64,000 nt of DNA, from contig JBDJPA010000011.1 of assembly GCA_039654915.1 (NCBI GenBank), forward strand, positions 4,526,001-4,590,000, given 5' to 3'. This document shows positions 44,360 through 55,822 of the stretch, one piece after another. The notes below the pieces were generated by a model. The model was given only the letters and a program-made list of their open reading frames with translations. It did no database searches and was not told where the DNA came from. How positions within the stretch are numbered: the first letter of the stretch is position 1; each line of letters begins with the position of its first letter. A program made the position numbers and the translations under genes. This DNA is from Aquilaria yunnanensis (Eukaryota; Streptophyta; Magnoliopsida; Malvales; Thymelaeaceae).

Positions 44360-44632
44360 ATAAATCATATGAATGCATTTTTAATTCATCTTGGTGCTTG
44401 TGTATAAGCTTCCTTTATGCTTGAATTTGAACTATCTGGGCATTTTGGTATTAGAGCCATAATCACTTTTTTTCATGTTATTTTTGCTGTTTCATTGTAT
44501 GTTTTAAACCTTAGGTCCTTATTTGTAAAAATAAGAAAAATAAAAGCCCTAACCTAAAATTTATTGCAGGAGCAGGAGTCAAAATCCGGCCTTGGGAGTG
44601 TTAATTTTTTCGGCAAAATTGGAAGGCTACCT
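44360..44632 (+). repeat. Right 273-bp direct repeat, leader of copia element
   Basis: Second copy of 40802-41074. Here it is followed at once by copia gag sequence, so the left part can be the untranslated leader of that element; a primer-site-like TGGTATTAGAGCC lies at 44446-44458. Confidence 0.85.
44446..44458 (+). promoter_or_regulatory. tRNA-Met-type primer binding site, right copy
   Basis: TGGTATTAGAGCC differs at one base from TGGTATCAGAGCC, the usual tRNA-Met primer site, and lies about 215 bases before the gag frame. Confidence 0.65.
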
Positions 44633-44673
44633 TCATGCCTCAAATAGCCTGGGACAAAGTGAGAGCGACAAAA

Positions 44674-45303
44674 TGAGTAGTATGGATGTGACTTCCCCAT
44701 ACTACATTCATGCCTCAGATAGCCCGGGACAAATATACGTGAGCGTGTTGCTCAATGATAACAATTATGGAGAATGGGTAAACGACATGAGCAATGTGTT
44801 GTTTGCCAAGAACAAAATTGGGTTCGTGGATGCAACAATCCTAAAGCCTTCTACGAATTCACCAGAATTGGGAGGTTGGCTGCGGTGCAATGTTATCGTC
44901 AAAGGATGGCTCAAGAGTGCCATAGAGAAGGAAGTAAGAAACAGTGTTCGCTATGCTCAAACTGCTCAAGAAATATGAGCAGACCTTCGAGAGAGATTTG
45001 GAAAGGTAAGCGCTCCAAAGGCTTATGAACTAAGGCGATCGATTGTTTTGTTGAAACAGGAAAAGCTTTCCATCTTGTCGTACTACACCAAACTAAAAAG
45101 TCTTTGGGACGATATGCAATCTATCGCTCCATGGCCAAGGTGCATATGCAGCTGCTGTACTTGTGATCTGCAGCGCCAGTACGTTGAACTAAAGAAGAGG
45201 GAGCAGTTATACGACTTTTTTATGGGGCTTGACGATGGATTCAACACCGTAAAGACTCAAATCATGAGTATGAAGCCAACACGCATACTAGGCCATGCCT
45301 ACC
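44674..45303 (+). pseudogene. Copia gag N-terminal part
   Basis: The frame opens MSSMDVTSPYYIHASDSPGQ and continues with NDNNYGEWVNDMSNVLFAKN, KIGFVDATILKP and LKQEKLSILSYYTKLKSLWD, standard blocks of copia gag. An in-frame TGA at 44976-44978 replaces the Trp of the EIWADLRERFG block. The solo LTR interrupts the frame after GHAYHL; the open frame continuing to 45455 there is LTR sequence and not gag. Confidence 0.9.
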
Positions 45304-45308
45304 ACCTC

Positions 45309-47956
45309 TGTCATGCCCTGAACTGCCCCTGGCCTATTCGGGCCCGATTATTTAAAATACATAGTGGAAATTTATTTACACAGAAATGGATTTCATTATC
45401 TCTTATTAAAACTTATGGCACGACCCCAGGATATTTACTGGTACTAGCTCGTTAAATTCTTATTTAATAAAGGTGAAGTTGGGGTGCTTTCAGAAACAAG
45501 CTAATACCTATGTGAAATTTTAGTGTTCATTTCATGATCTTTATCATACTTAGCCAAGTACATGCATGGCAACCAAAACACCATATCCATATTTTGAAAA
45601 CTTGTTTATGGACTCATGTCTTGCATGCTTTTAAATGCCTTAAAAAACATGCATACTTCATTCCATAGCACATAGCCAAACATAAGCCTCTTCCAATATT
45701 TTCTCCATTTGTGCACACAATATCATAGGCATCACTTCACATACTTACATATTATTCTTAGCACATGCCAAGCACATGGTAAAATCACCAAGCATACCAA
45801 AAACATACCATAGTTCGTGAGTTCATATTTACAAGTCATAAAAATCGCGTTATACTAAAAGTAAACGAAATTACTTAAAACTTAGCCAGGATATCAAAAA
45901 GCATGATACATGGCAATCAACTTATAATATCATGGAACACATTCCACCTTAATAGACCTTGTTCCTACACAGAATTGCCGAAGCAATAAAACAACTTAGC
46001 CCTTTTATGCACTTCTAGGATCACATGGTTCTTTGACCATCACCTAGGGGCCCAAATACTCACAAACAAAATCATAGAACAAAGTGAGTACAGGAAATCT
46101 TTACCATAAATTTTGTAACCTCTTGTTGCTTAATTCCTTTGCCTTTCCATGCTTTGTTGTTTGTTAGAACTTGTCTTTTCCTTAATGGACCTATAAAGCC
46201 TAAAACACTAACAAGTTATTTACTTGCTTTTCATTAACATAAAAACCATAATTTACCAAGAATACTTGGTGTAACTTACATAACCTCAACTTAAGGAGGT
46301 AAGGCCCAATTTAGCCCTTCTTTGTACTTAGGCCCAAATTAGCATTTCTTGTATTTAGGCCCAAATTAGCATTTCTTGTATTTAGGCCCAAATTAGCATT
46401 TCTTGTATTTAGGCCCAACTGAACTTAGGAGCCACATAGGCCCAAATTAACTTAGGAGCCCAATAACACCATGAACAAGTGTTCAAGCCCATGCAATTTA
46501 TCCACAATCACATGGCCAAATTTATGGCTCAACATTTCTCTTAATTTTCAAGCTCATATGTTCATAGAAACTTACATATACCAAGAACACTTGGTTTTAA
46601 CTTAAAGAATTCAAAATGAATCCTTGGCCGAATTTATGCTTTATTCTTCCTTCTCATCTTAGTTCCATATATCTCTAGGAACCCATAATTGCCAAGAACA
46701 CTTGGCTAACTTACAAACATACAAAACAATAACATGGCCGAATTCTTTAGCTTATAAAATTTCTTCATTTTACATCCATCTTTTTGGTTCTTTCCTAGAA
46801 CATCCATAAGAGCTTGTTTAGTACCAAGAACACTTGGTTTAAGCTCACTAATGCCAAAACAAAGGCTTGGTCGAATTTATACCCTTGCCTTTCATCCATC
46901 CTTTACTTGTTTTTCTTGCTTAGGATGACCATAAAAGCTCAAAAGTACCAAGAACACTTGGTTTAGAGCTTCACAATGCCAAGAACATACTTGGCCGAAT
47001 TTCCTTCTTTGCTTGGAAACCTTCACTTGATCTTTGCTTTGTTGGCTTCTAACACTTCTTAAACACCAAGAATACTTGGTTTATCTTCCAAAAAGTTCAA
47101 ACATGAACTTGGCTGAATTTCTTCAAAATGGTAGCATGGCTGAAATTTCTACATGACCTTTCTTCAATATCTAACTTGATTTCTTGCTTTGGATGACTTT
47201 ACAAACTTAAGAATACCAAGAAAACTTGGTAGAACTTTATGGATGCCAATAATATATCATGGCCAAATTTTAGAAGAAGAAGAAAGAGTTGGAACTTGAG
47301 AAAAGAGTATGGCCGAAAATGGAGAGAGATGAGAGAGAGTTGAGAGAGTTTGTGAGTTGTTTGAGTGTTTGAATGTGAGAGAATAGAAATTGCATGGGAT
47401 GGCCGGTTATACCAAGTCCAAATAGGGTGAATAATTGTTTGAAATGAGTTGGAAACAAGATTAAAAGTAAAGAAGACTAATTGGAAGACTTTTAGGTAAG
47501 TTTGGTAGAAATAGTCAAAAGTATGAGACAAGTAGAATCCTAAGTGATGACTAATGGTGGGAGGTGGATTAAAATATTTGGAAATGGTGGAAGGTGACAT
47601 AAAATAATGGGAAAATGGGGGAGTATGGCCGGCCAAGGTATCCTAGGCCATTAAAATGGCCTAATCCCCCCTTTTAGTCCTCCATTTTTCTGATTTTAGG
47701 AATTGAGCCCAATTACTGAAAATCCCTTTGTGAAATCGAGTCCATCAACTTTAAATTCCACCATTTTCATCACTAATTTTCTTGGCCTAAGCCAAGTTTA
47801 TTTCCAAGAGTGTCCAACACTCACATATAACCATTCCTCACTTAATTAGTGTCTTCCGAGCTCAATGAGCTCAATTCCCTTTTTAGAAAAATTTTCTGAG
47901 CCCTTTTTATCTTAATAATCCGAGACTTAAATACTCAGGATTTTCAGGGCATTACA
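45309..47956 (-). mobile_element. Solo LTR, same family as 28525-31849, TSD ACCTC
   Basis: On the minus strand it starts TGTAATGCCCTGAAAATCCT and ends TTCAGGGCATGACA. The 5-bp duplication ACCTC is exact at 45304-45308 and 47957-47961, and the copia gag frame resumes after it. It is 2648 bp against 3325 bp for the sister; the main difference is a deletion of about 700 bp corresponding to roughly 30450-31195 of the sister. Confidence 0.9.
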
Positions 47957-47961
47957 ACCTC

Positions 47962-49621
47962 GAAGTAGAAGATGAGCAGCAGACGCAAATTTCTTCCATG
48001 AGCAAGCCCATAGCAGATGCAGCTACTTTCCAAGCCCATGTTGCGCCCAACAACAAGGCCACATGGGAAGAGCAAGAAAAGCAAAGATGTACGAACTGCA
48101 ACAAATGGGGGCATGTAGAAAAGAATTGCTTTAAGATAATTGGATACCCGCCTAGATGGCATAAAGGAGGAGGATGGAACAAAAAGCCTGGATCATGGAG
48201 CAAAAAAATGGGCGAACCCAAGGTTGCACAAGTCAACACTGACGGTAATCCTATACCTGGACTTACAAGAGGACAATATGATCGTCTTCTGCTGTGCTTA
48301 GGATGCGAAGGTGAATCATCCAAATACACCGATCAAAACACACCAACGGTGAACATAGCTGGTAAGATTAATTTCGTAAAGCCTTTGGTAATTGATTTAG
48401 TAGTAATAAAGCACATTACCTGTGATGGTGAATTGCTTGAGATGGAAGAAAAGAACATTACCGAGACAACGGTCAAAATACTGAATGAAGAGAGTATTCC
48501 AGTTAAAGGAGCTGGCATGCTAAAGCTTCCAAAATGGGATGAACATTAATGGAGTCTTGAACATTCCTGATTTCAAATGCAATCTACTTTCAGTTAGTAG
48601 ATTGACAAGAGATCGTAATTGTACACTAATATTTGTTTCGGATCTTTGTGTGATACAAAGTTTACCTACGAAGAACCCGATTGGAGTGGGTAGATTTTGT
48701 GACGGCTTATACCTCATAGAGCATTTTAAGCATAGAAGGGTGGCATTGGCAGTCAATGTGATGGAGAGGACCGAACTTTGGCATCAGAGGCTCGGACATA
48801 CTTCCAGTAGCAAGGTCAAGTTAATTCAGTCAAATTCAAATGTAGTTGATGGAGGTGAAATTAAACATTGCAATTCATGTATACGAGCAAAACAAACTAG
48901 ATTGCCTTTTTTCCTAAAACACAAAAAAGTCTTTTGCATGTTTCGGTTTGACAAGACACCACCACATACAGGAGCATATTATTTTCTCACAATTGTAAAT
49001 GACTTTAGTAGAGGCATGTAGGTATATTTGATGAAATACAAGTTAGATGTAAGTCATTTCTTACCTTATTTTTTGAACATGATGGAAACATAGTTTGGAA
49101 GAAAAGTCAAACAAATTAGAGCAAATAATGGAGCCAAATTTCAATCAAATTCGATGCTACAACTCTACAAAGAGCGAGGAATTTTGTTACAGATGACTTG
49201 TGTCTAGACACCCCAACAGAATGGTGTTGTTCAAAAAGAGTCCAACTTATGATTATTTGTGAGTTTTTGGATGTTTAGTGTATGTGCATGAGAAAGGAAT
49301 ACTTGACAAGTTTTGGAAAGGAGGAGACCTTGTGTCTTCGTTTGCTATCCAAATGGGCAAAAGGGGTACAGAGTGTATGACATTGAAAATGGTAAAATAT
49401 ATACATTTAGAGATGTGGTTTTCTTTTAATGGGAGTACGCATATAATGATAAGTCGCACAAAATTCAGTGCCTTAAAAACCGAGATATAGGACCTCCTTT
49501 TCTTAACGATAAGGCTATAACTTGGTGACGTGAAGCCTCCGACAGAGAAAATGAAGCTCTTGCTCAAGAAATAGCCATGCAAGACCAAGAACCAGTAGGC
49601 ACTCAGCAAGAAGGCTCAACT
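47962..49621 (+). pseudogene. Copia zinc knuckle, protease and integrase remains
   Basis: CTNCNKWGHVEKNC at about 48090 is the gag CCHC knuckle, followed by FKIIGYPPRWHK. The protease site, normally DSGATDH, reads DLVVIKH before ITCDGELL, so the catalytic DSG is lost. LWHQRLGHTSSSKVKLI and CNSCIRAKQTRLPF form the integrase HHCC region. Of the catalytic core, RANNGAKF has Asn for the second Asp, and the third region is deleted between GVVQK and SPTYDYL. The remaining C-part (CLVYVHEKG, then GYRVYDIENGKIYTFRDVVF) is frameshifted. Confidence 0.88.
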
Positions 49622-49626
49622 AGTGA

Positions 49627-52212
49627 TGTTAGGACCATCCCTCAGTGTTTCGCTTAGGCCAAGAAAAAATTAGAAACATGCAACTAAATAAACATGAGGG
49701 ACTTAATTGAAAATGTGAATAAGAGTGTATCTGGAAAACCAAGGAAGTTTGGGTCCAAATTTCACATGAAAAATCAAGACTATGTTGTCTTTGAACATGC
49801 TACTAGTGATGTGAATGCAAGATTACAAGACTATGTGCCTTAAGTGCACTTAAATGGAAGACTATGTTGAGTATGGCAAGAAACAAAGTTTGAGGACTGC
49901 ATTGCACATTTGAACTAGTAACATAAGTGAAACTGCAAGCCATAAAAGGATAAAATCAGCCATGCATTTTTGTGTGAGGGCTAGTGTGGAGTTAGGCCAC
50001 TTTTATGGGCTTTTGGTCCATGGCCGGTCATGAGTATATATTAAATAATGGGGTTTTGGCTGGTGGGTGCCTTATTATAATGGATTTCTTGGTGGACTAA
50101 ATTATTTGTTTAAGGGGAAAGAATTGTTTATTGTGTTGGTGGAGGGATTTGAATTGTTTAATGGAGAAAAGAATGGAATGTTGGCTGGCCATCCTAAAAT
50201 ACTTGACATTCCTTGGATTTGTCATTTCCTACACTTGCAAGTCTTGTTCTTGGCCAAAACTTACATGCTCTTGAGTGTTCATGAGAGTTCTTGAGTGTTC
50301 TTCCTTGTTCTTGGCCGAAACTTGCAAAATCTTGTGAGTTCATGAGTGTTTCATGCTTGTTCTTGAGCATTCTTGGCTGAAAGCTTAAATGCTGTTGGAG
50401 TTCATGGCTGAAACCTTGAAGTTGCATGGTGTTCATGAAGAATAAAGCTTGAAGTGAAGAAATTAAAGCTTGTTCTTGAAGTTACATGTTGTTCTAGAAG
50501 GTGGAAGTGCAAAACAGAATTTTGGAGCTTTGTTCTTGAGGTAATAACTCAAGGTTTACTTGAATTCTTGGTATAATTTCCATGATCAAGTGTTTATAGT
50601 GGCTAAGTGAAGACAAAATTGTTGTTGAAAACTTGTTTTGGAAGATTGAAGTTTGGACCTTGAAGAACATAAGTTGGCCGAAAGTTTCATGCTTTTCTTG
50701 GTGAGTATTTGACTAAAGCATCATTGTTTGTGAAGTTCCAAGCTTGGTCTTGAAGAGTGCAAGCATGACCGAAACCATTCAAGCTCAAATATTGAGGTAG
50801 GGTTCATGTTCTACTTGAATACTTGGTAAAAGTTCCATGAACAAGTAGATAGAGCTACTAAGTGATGGTTACATAATGCTAGATGATCTTAGTAAGCTTG
50901 ATGGGCATATTGAGGAGACTTGATTATGTATATGGTTTGGTTAGCTAATCAATTAAAGGCAAGTGCTAGAATTCATAGTGAGAATGGCCAGCTTACTATG
51001 TAATTTGGAGCTCTCGTGGAATGGGTTATGCAAATGTGAAAGGAGAAATGGAAATTTCAAGCCTATGGACACTTGCTAGTTTTGGCCGAAAAGGACTTTG
51101 TGGTTGTGTGTGTGAGTTGCTTGCTTGTTTGATTGTTTGTGTGTGCTAACCCATTTTTACTTCTTATTTAGAGTCATATGTTGTATTGGCTATTTTATGC
51201 ATATATTGTATCTTGGTGTTTTAGTGTTTTCTTTGCAGGAAATTCTAAGGAGCTATGGAGGTTAAGCATTGTGCTTAACCAAATTGACTCATAATGAGTT
51301 GTATTCACATGAATTCCTACTGAGTATAATTACTCACTGCCCATATTATTGTGTTTCAGGCAAAGGTATTGAACTTGAGTAGTTGTGCTTAAGTTGCTTG
51401 GTTGAGTGCTAAATAGTACTTGATTTTCAAGGTATATGTGCCAATTCATTCTTTGATTGAAATTGTACATATATATCCAAGTCTTATGTTGGCCAAAACT
51501 TATGGCTTAAGTTTTGCAGGAAATTAGGTATGGGACTTGTGCTAGGAGGTTGTTGGATGTAAGGACTTTGGCATTAAAGTTTGTGTATGTTTTTATGGCC
51601 ATTAGTTTGGTCATTTGGATGTGTATCTATGTTGCCTTTGTATTGCTCATTTGAGACACTTTGGGTAGTTCTTGAACCTTGGGATGTGAGACTTGGTTCT
51701 GTGTAACTTTTGGACACTTTTGGACTTGGATGACTTAGGCTTTGGTTACTTGTTTGCCAAGTAGCATTGGCTTTTGTGAGCATGTTTATGCCATTTGTTA
51801 TTGAACCTCTTGTATATTAATCTTGGCGAATTGCTCATGGATATGTGATTGTGTTTTCAAACTTAAAAATGAGATATGGGCTTCTTTGTTGCCATGCATT
51901 AATTAGTACACTTGATATGCACACAACCTAGACACATAATGGATTATGTGCATGCCCTGCTTAAATTGCAAGTTATTGGGTTGGGCTTGCCTTAAGCTGC
52001 AAGTTAATGAAATAAAACTTCCTAAAAACCTCCTGGGCCACCTCCCAGGCCCATAACAAATTAAAGGAAACCCAATAACCTACCTAAAGAAAGTTGGCCT
52101 AAAACAAGTTTAGGTAAAACACTTAGAAACTCAGATGTTTCATAACTTTCTGGGTAGTGGTTGGTGAGTGGCACTGAGTGTGCATGGGCTGGGACCTGTA
52201 TGGGGTGTGACA
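49627..52212. mobile_element. Solo LTR, probable gypsy, 2.59 kb, TSD AGTGA
   Basis: It starts TGTTAGGACCATCCCTCAG and ends GGGGTGTGACA. The 5-bp duplication AGTGA is exact at 49622-49626 and 52213-52217. The copia linker frame on the left (EPVGTQQEGSTSD) meets copia sequence on the right. Words such as CTTGTTCTTGGCCGAAAC and a TTTTCTTTGCAGG block are shared in style with the 28525-31849 family, so it is probably a distant relative. No coding region. Confidence 0.85.
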
Positions 52213-52217
52213 AGTGA

Positions 52218-53958
52218 CATGCATGGCGACATCCGACACAGCCAGTGAGTCAGACAAAAGCCGAAGCACCTTGATAATTTTGAAGTACAATTGCCACCCT
52301 CCATTGTTTCCTCGCAACCTGCCCCTCCACATGATGATTCTGTGGTATATCCTTTTTCTCATTTTGTCTGTTATGACAAATTTTCACAATCACACAAGGC
52401 TTTCTTAACAGCCATCGCTTCCCACGATGAGCCAAAGACATATTTTTAGGCTAACCAACATAAACATTAGAGAGAAGCAATGAAACGAGAGGTGGAGGTC
52501 TTGGAGAAGAATGGTATGTGGACCTTGGAGCCATTAACCCCGGGAAAACATGCAATAGGATCCAAGTGGGTTTACAAATTAAAAGTATAAGGCTAATAGT
52601 GAAGTGGAGCGATACAAGGCTCACCTAGTTGCAAAGGGTTTCACGCAAGTCAAAGGCATTGTCTTCCATGAAACCTTTGCTCCCGTAGCAAAGCTCGTGA
52701 CAGTACAATCCTTATTGGCAGTGGAAGCCAAAAAACAATGGGATATTCACCAACTCAACGTCAATAATGCATTTCTCCATGGTGATCTGGAAGAAGAGGT
52801 TTACATGCACATCCCATAAGGATTCGCCAAGGAAGGAGAAAAAAGAATATGTCAACTGAGAAAGTCGTTGTATGGTTTGCGGCAAGCCTTACGTAATTGG
52901 TATCGTAAGTTTATTGATGCTCTCATTGACATCGATTTCCAGCAGTCAAAAGCATATCATTCATTATTTTTCTATAAAAGGGATGGAGGATGGGAGCTTT
53001 GTGATGGCCTTGATATACGCAGATGACATCATTCTTGCTGGAAATGACAAAGTAAAAATCCAAGAAGCGAAGAACTACTTGAACATGAAATTCAATATCA
53101 AGGACCTTGGTGCCCTAAAGTATTTTCTAGGGATTGAGGTTGAAAAAACATAGAACGGTTTAGTGACCAGTCATCAAAAATATGCATTAGAAAATTTGAA
53201 GGAGACGGGCATGCAAGCCTACCAGCCTAGTAGTTTTTCGATAGAGTAAAATTGTAAATTACGAACGGATGATGGAGGACCGCATATGGACGCCTCAAGA
53301 TATCATCGTTAGTTAAACGGCTCATATACTTAACTGTCAGTCGACCAAACTTGGCTTTTGCAGTGAATGTCATAAGTCAGTTTATCACAGAACCAAGGCA
53401 AGTTTACATGGATGCAGCTGAACATGTCCTGCGTTACTTGAAACTTCGGCTGGGACAAGACATTTTACTTAAGAATGGCGGAGACCTATGCATAACGGCC
53501 TACAGTGATGCAGATTGGGGTGGATGCTAAATGCCTTGAAGATCGTGTACAGTATACTTCATTACACTAGGAGGATCACCTATTTCCTCAAAAAGCAAAA
53601 AGACAATCAGTCATAGCCTATCTTTAGTAGAGGCAGAATATAAAGCCATGGCAACAGTTGTAAGTGAGGTCCTCTGGTTGCACTGGCTGCTAACCAACTT
53701 ACAGGCACCGTAGACTAACGCCACAACATTGTTTTGTGACAATCAAGCGGCAATACATATAGCAATGAATCCTGTTTTTCATGAATGAACCAAGCACGTC
53801 GAAATGGATTGTTGCTTCGTCCGAGAGCGTATCCAATTCGGGGAGATACTACTGAGAAAAATATGGATAGGAATGCAACTCACATACCTGTTCACCAAAG
53901 CTTTGGGCAGGGATAAGCTCGAGGTACTGTTGTCCAACTTGGGCAAAATTGACAATTA
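52218..53958 (+). pseudogene. Copia RT and RNase H, multiply broken
   Basis: The linker leads to [28 protein letters not shown], then after a frameshift [20 protein letters not shown] and [19 protein letters not shown] with a stop for the following Gln. LRKSLYGLRQALRNWYRKF follows, and YADDIILAG keeps the catalytic YxDD. RNase H is recognisable from SKKTISHSLSLVEAEYKAMA, FCDNQAAIHIA and TKHVEMDCCFVRERI to about 53958, with several stops. Different lineage from the copia at 1-1248. Confidence 0.9.
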
Positions 53959-54370
53959 GTGCCGAAGAGGACGATTAGGTGAAATCAACAATCTGTACCA
54001 GAGATTTGGACGACTTTGAGAGAAAATGAAATGAAATAGGATTGTCAGCCACTAGTTATCTTAAATGAGTTAAGGAAGTTTCTCTCTCGCTCACCAAACC
54101 AATAACCCTTGTTAAACTAGATTAGGGATTTTCCTCACCAAACTAGTTGTTTGGCACAACCTAGATGCTTGAGCTTCTACTTTTGGCGACATGAAAAATG
54201 CCACGTCACATGCACATTCACACTTTCATTTACAGGTCAGCAAAACTAATGGCCTAGTGGGCAACTTTGAACCACATACTAACGTCAATAACGATATCGG
54301 AACCACTAACAACTTTGGTGACTCAATCGGTACAATGCAATAACTAAGGTGATTTTTTTGGTACTTTTCC
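53953..54370. mobile_element. Right part of the MULE (cassette C copy)
   Basis: Matches the right part of 25194-26307 from ATTAGTGCCGAAGAGGAC to the terminal GGTACTTTTCC, followed by the flank ATTCCCTTTGCCTCG. The left end and most of the minisatellite are missing; copia sequence takes their place. Confidence 0.8.
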
Positions 54371-55822
54371 ATTCCCTTTGCCTCGTAATTTTGCCGACAG
54401 AATTTAACACTCCCAAGGCTAGATTTTAACTTCAGCTGGGAGCCCACCTCTTTTAGGTTTTATGGGGGTTTAATAATGGATGACGATAGATAAAATGTAG
54501 GTAAAATAATGTAAACTCGTATCCTATCCATCATATTGGACATCTAATCCATATCCTATTTATCATCCATCGGATGTACAATTTTAATAGTCATATTTTA
54601 TCCATTTTAAAACTGGTAGGATCAGGTAAAACCCACTAGCTCATCACACACTATTATAATAGAAGGCAATAATTTTACAACAGAGTACCATAATAAAAAA
54701 CATTAAAATGATATTGGAGAAAAATGATATCAATAATAAGAGATACATAGAGTGCAATGAAGATACATATGCCTAAACAAAAAAAAATATTATGTGTGTG
54801 GCCTCATAAGAAGAACAAAAAGCAAAATCTAGTAAAAGCAAGCTATATCCATACAGAACTACACTCAAATTTCAATCCTATATTGGGTAGCTTTTTTTGG
54901 ACAATAAGAAGGGATGAGCAACAAATGTATCGTTTAATGACTTTTTACAAAACATGTTTGAGCATACGAAGATCATTCTAAAAAAATATCTAGCAAACCA
55001 TAACATACAAGAAGGAAAATCACACCACTAAAGATCATTTAGCATATAATATGTGTGTGTGTGTGTGTATGTGTGTGTGTAGGGACGACAGTGGGTAAGA
55101 TAAAATCCGTTACCAATGGATACTCGGTCGACGGGTTGCGTATATTTTGTGAAAATTGCACCTGTCTACTCGTCATGGATTTTAATTTTACCCTGTGGGT
55201 ACACCCGCCACAAGTTTCCTTTGTTTGTCAATGATTTTATTGTAACTTTTGAAAATAATAAACTAATATGAGAAAAATAAGTAACTCAAGTGATCAAAGT
55301 GTAATTTACCAAACAAAATAAACATAAACCCTATATAATACAACCTAGACTATACTTTTTACCACACTGCCGTCAATCTTCTTTCTTCTTCATCTGATGT
55401 CCTCTCCATCTTCATTCCTTTCTTCCTCTATTTGGCTATCAATAATCTTCCAACCCACCAGGCATCCTATCTCATCCCATCAAGCAGGTTATTAGGTATC
55501 TGGAGGGAATCATGAGTTATTTATCTCATTCCCATTTGAGATTATTAACTCTGGATTTTGAAATTTGGAGAGGATTTCAAGCTAGCTCAACATTCTACTC
55601 ACTTCATTATTTGATCGGCTTGAGATTTTTTAGGTTTTTGCTTGGGGTTGTTTTTCATGCCAATCTTTCTCTTAACCTTCAGATTTATTTCTAAAATCCC
55701 TTCCAAGGTTTTTGTTCCTTTGGCTTTTAATGGTGTCTTAGCCGATTGGTGTCTGAAGAATAATGATGTGTGTCTTCATGAATAATCCGCAGGCAACCCG
55801 TGACCCGTGGGTGGTGGACATG

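Larger units (their letters stand above)
44633..53958 (+). mobile_element. Dead Ty1/copia gag-pol, split by two solo LTRs, no LTRs of its own
   Basis: In order: gag N-part (44674-45308), solo LTR, gag zinc knuckle, protease and integrase (47962-49626), solo LTR, then linker, RT and RNase H (52218-53958). After removing the two insertions the copia body is about 4.1 kb, near normal coding size, but the integrase has a large deletion and there are many stops. RNase H ends almost directly at MULE sequence (53953 onward), with no PPT or 3' LTR, and the left side has only the primer-site leader repeat. Confidence 0.9.

Noticed and set aside
45048..45455. 135-codon ORF read as one gene
   Set aside because: The first part is copia gag and the last 49 codons are solo LTR sequence (also seen reversed at 31703-31903).
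47199..47636. 145-codon minus-strand ORF, with relative at 28993-29181
   Set aside because: Lies inside the LTR family; the two copies diverge with frame changes and have no domain, so it is unlikely to be a gene.
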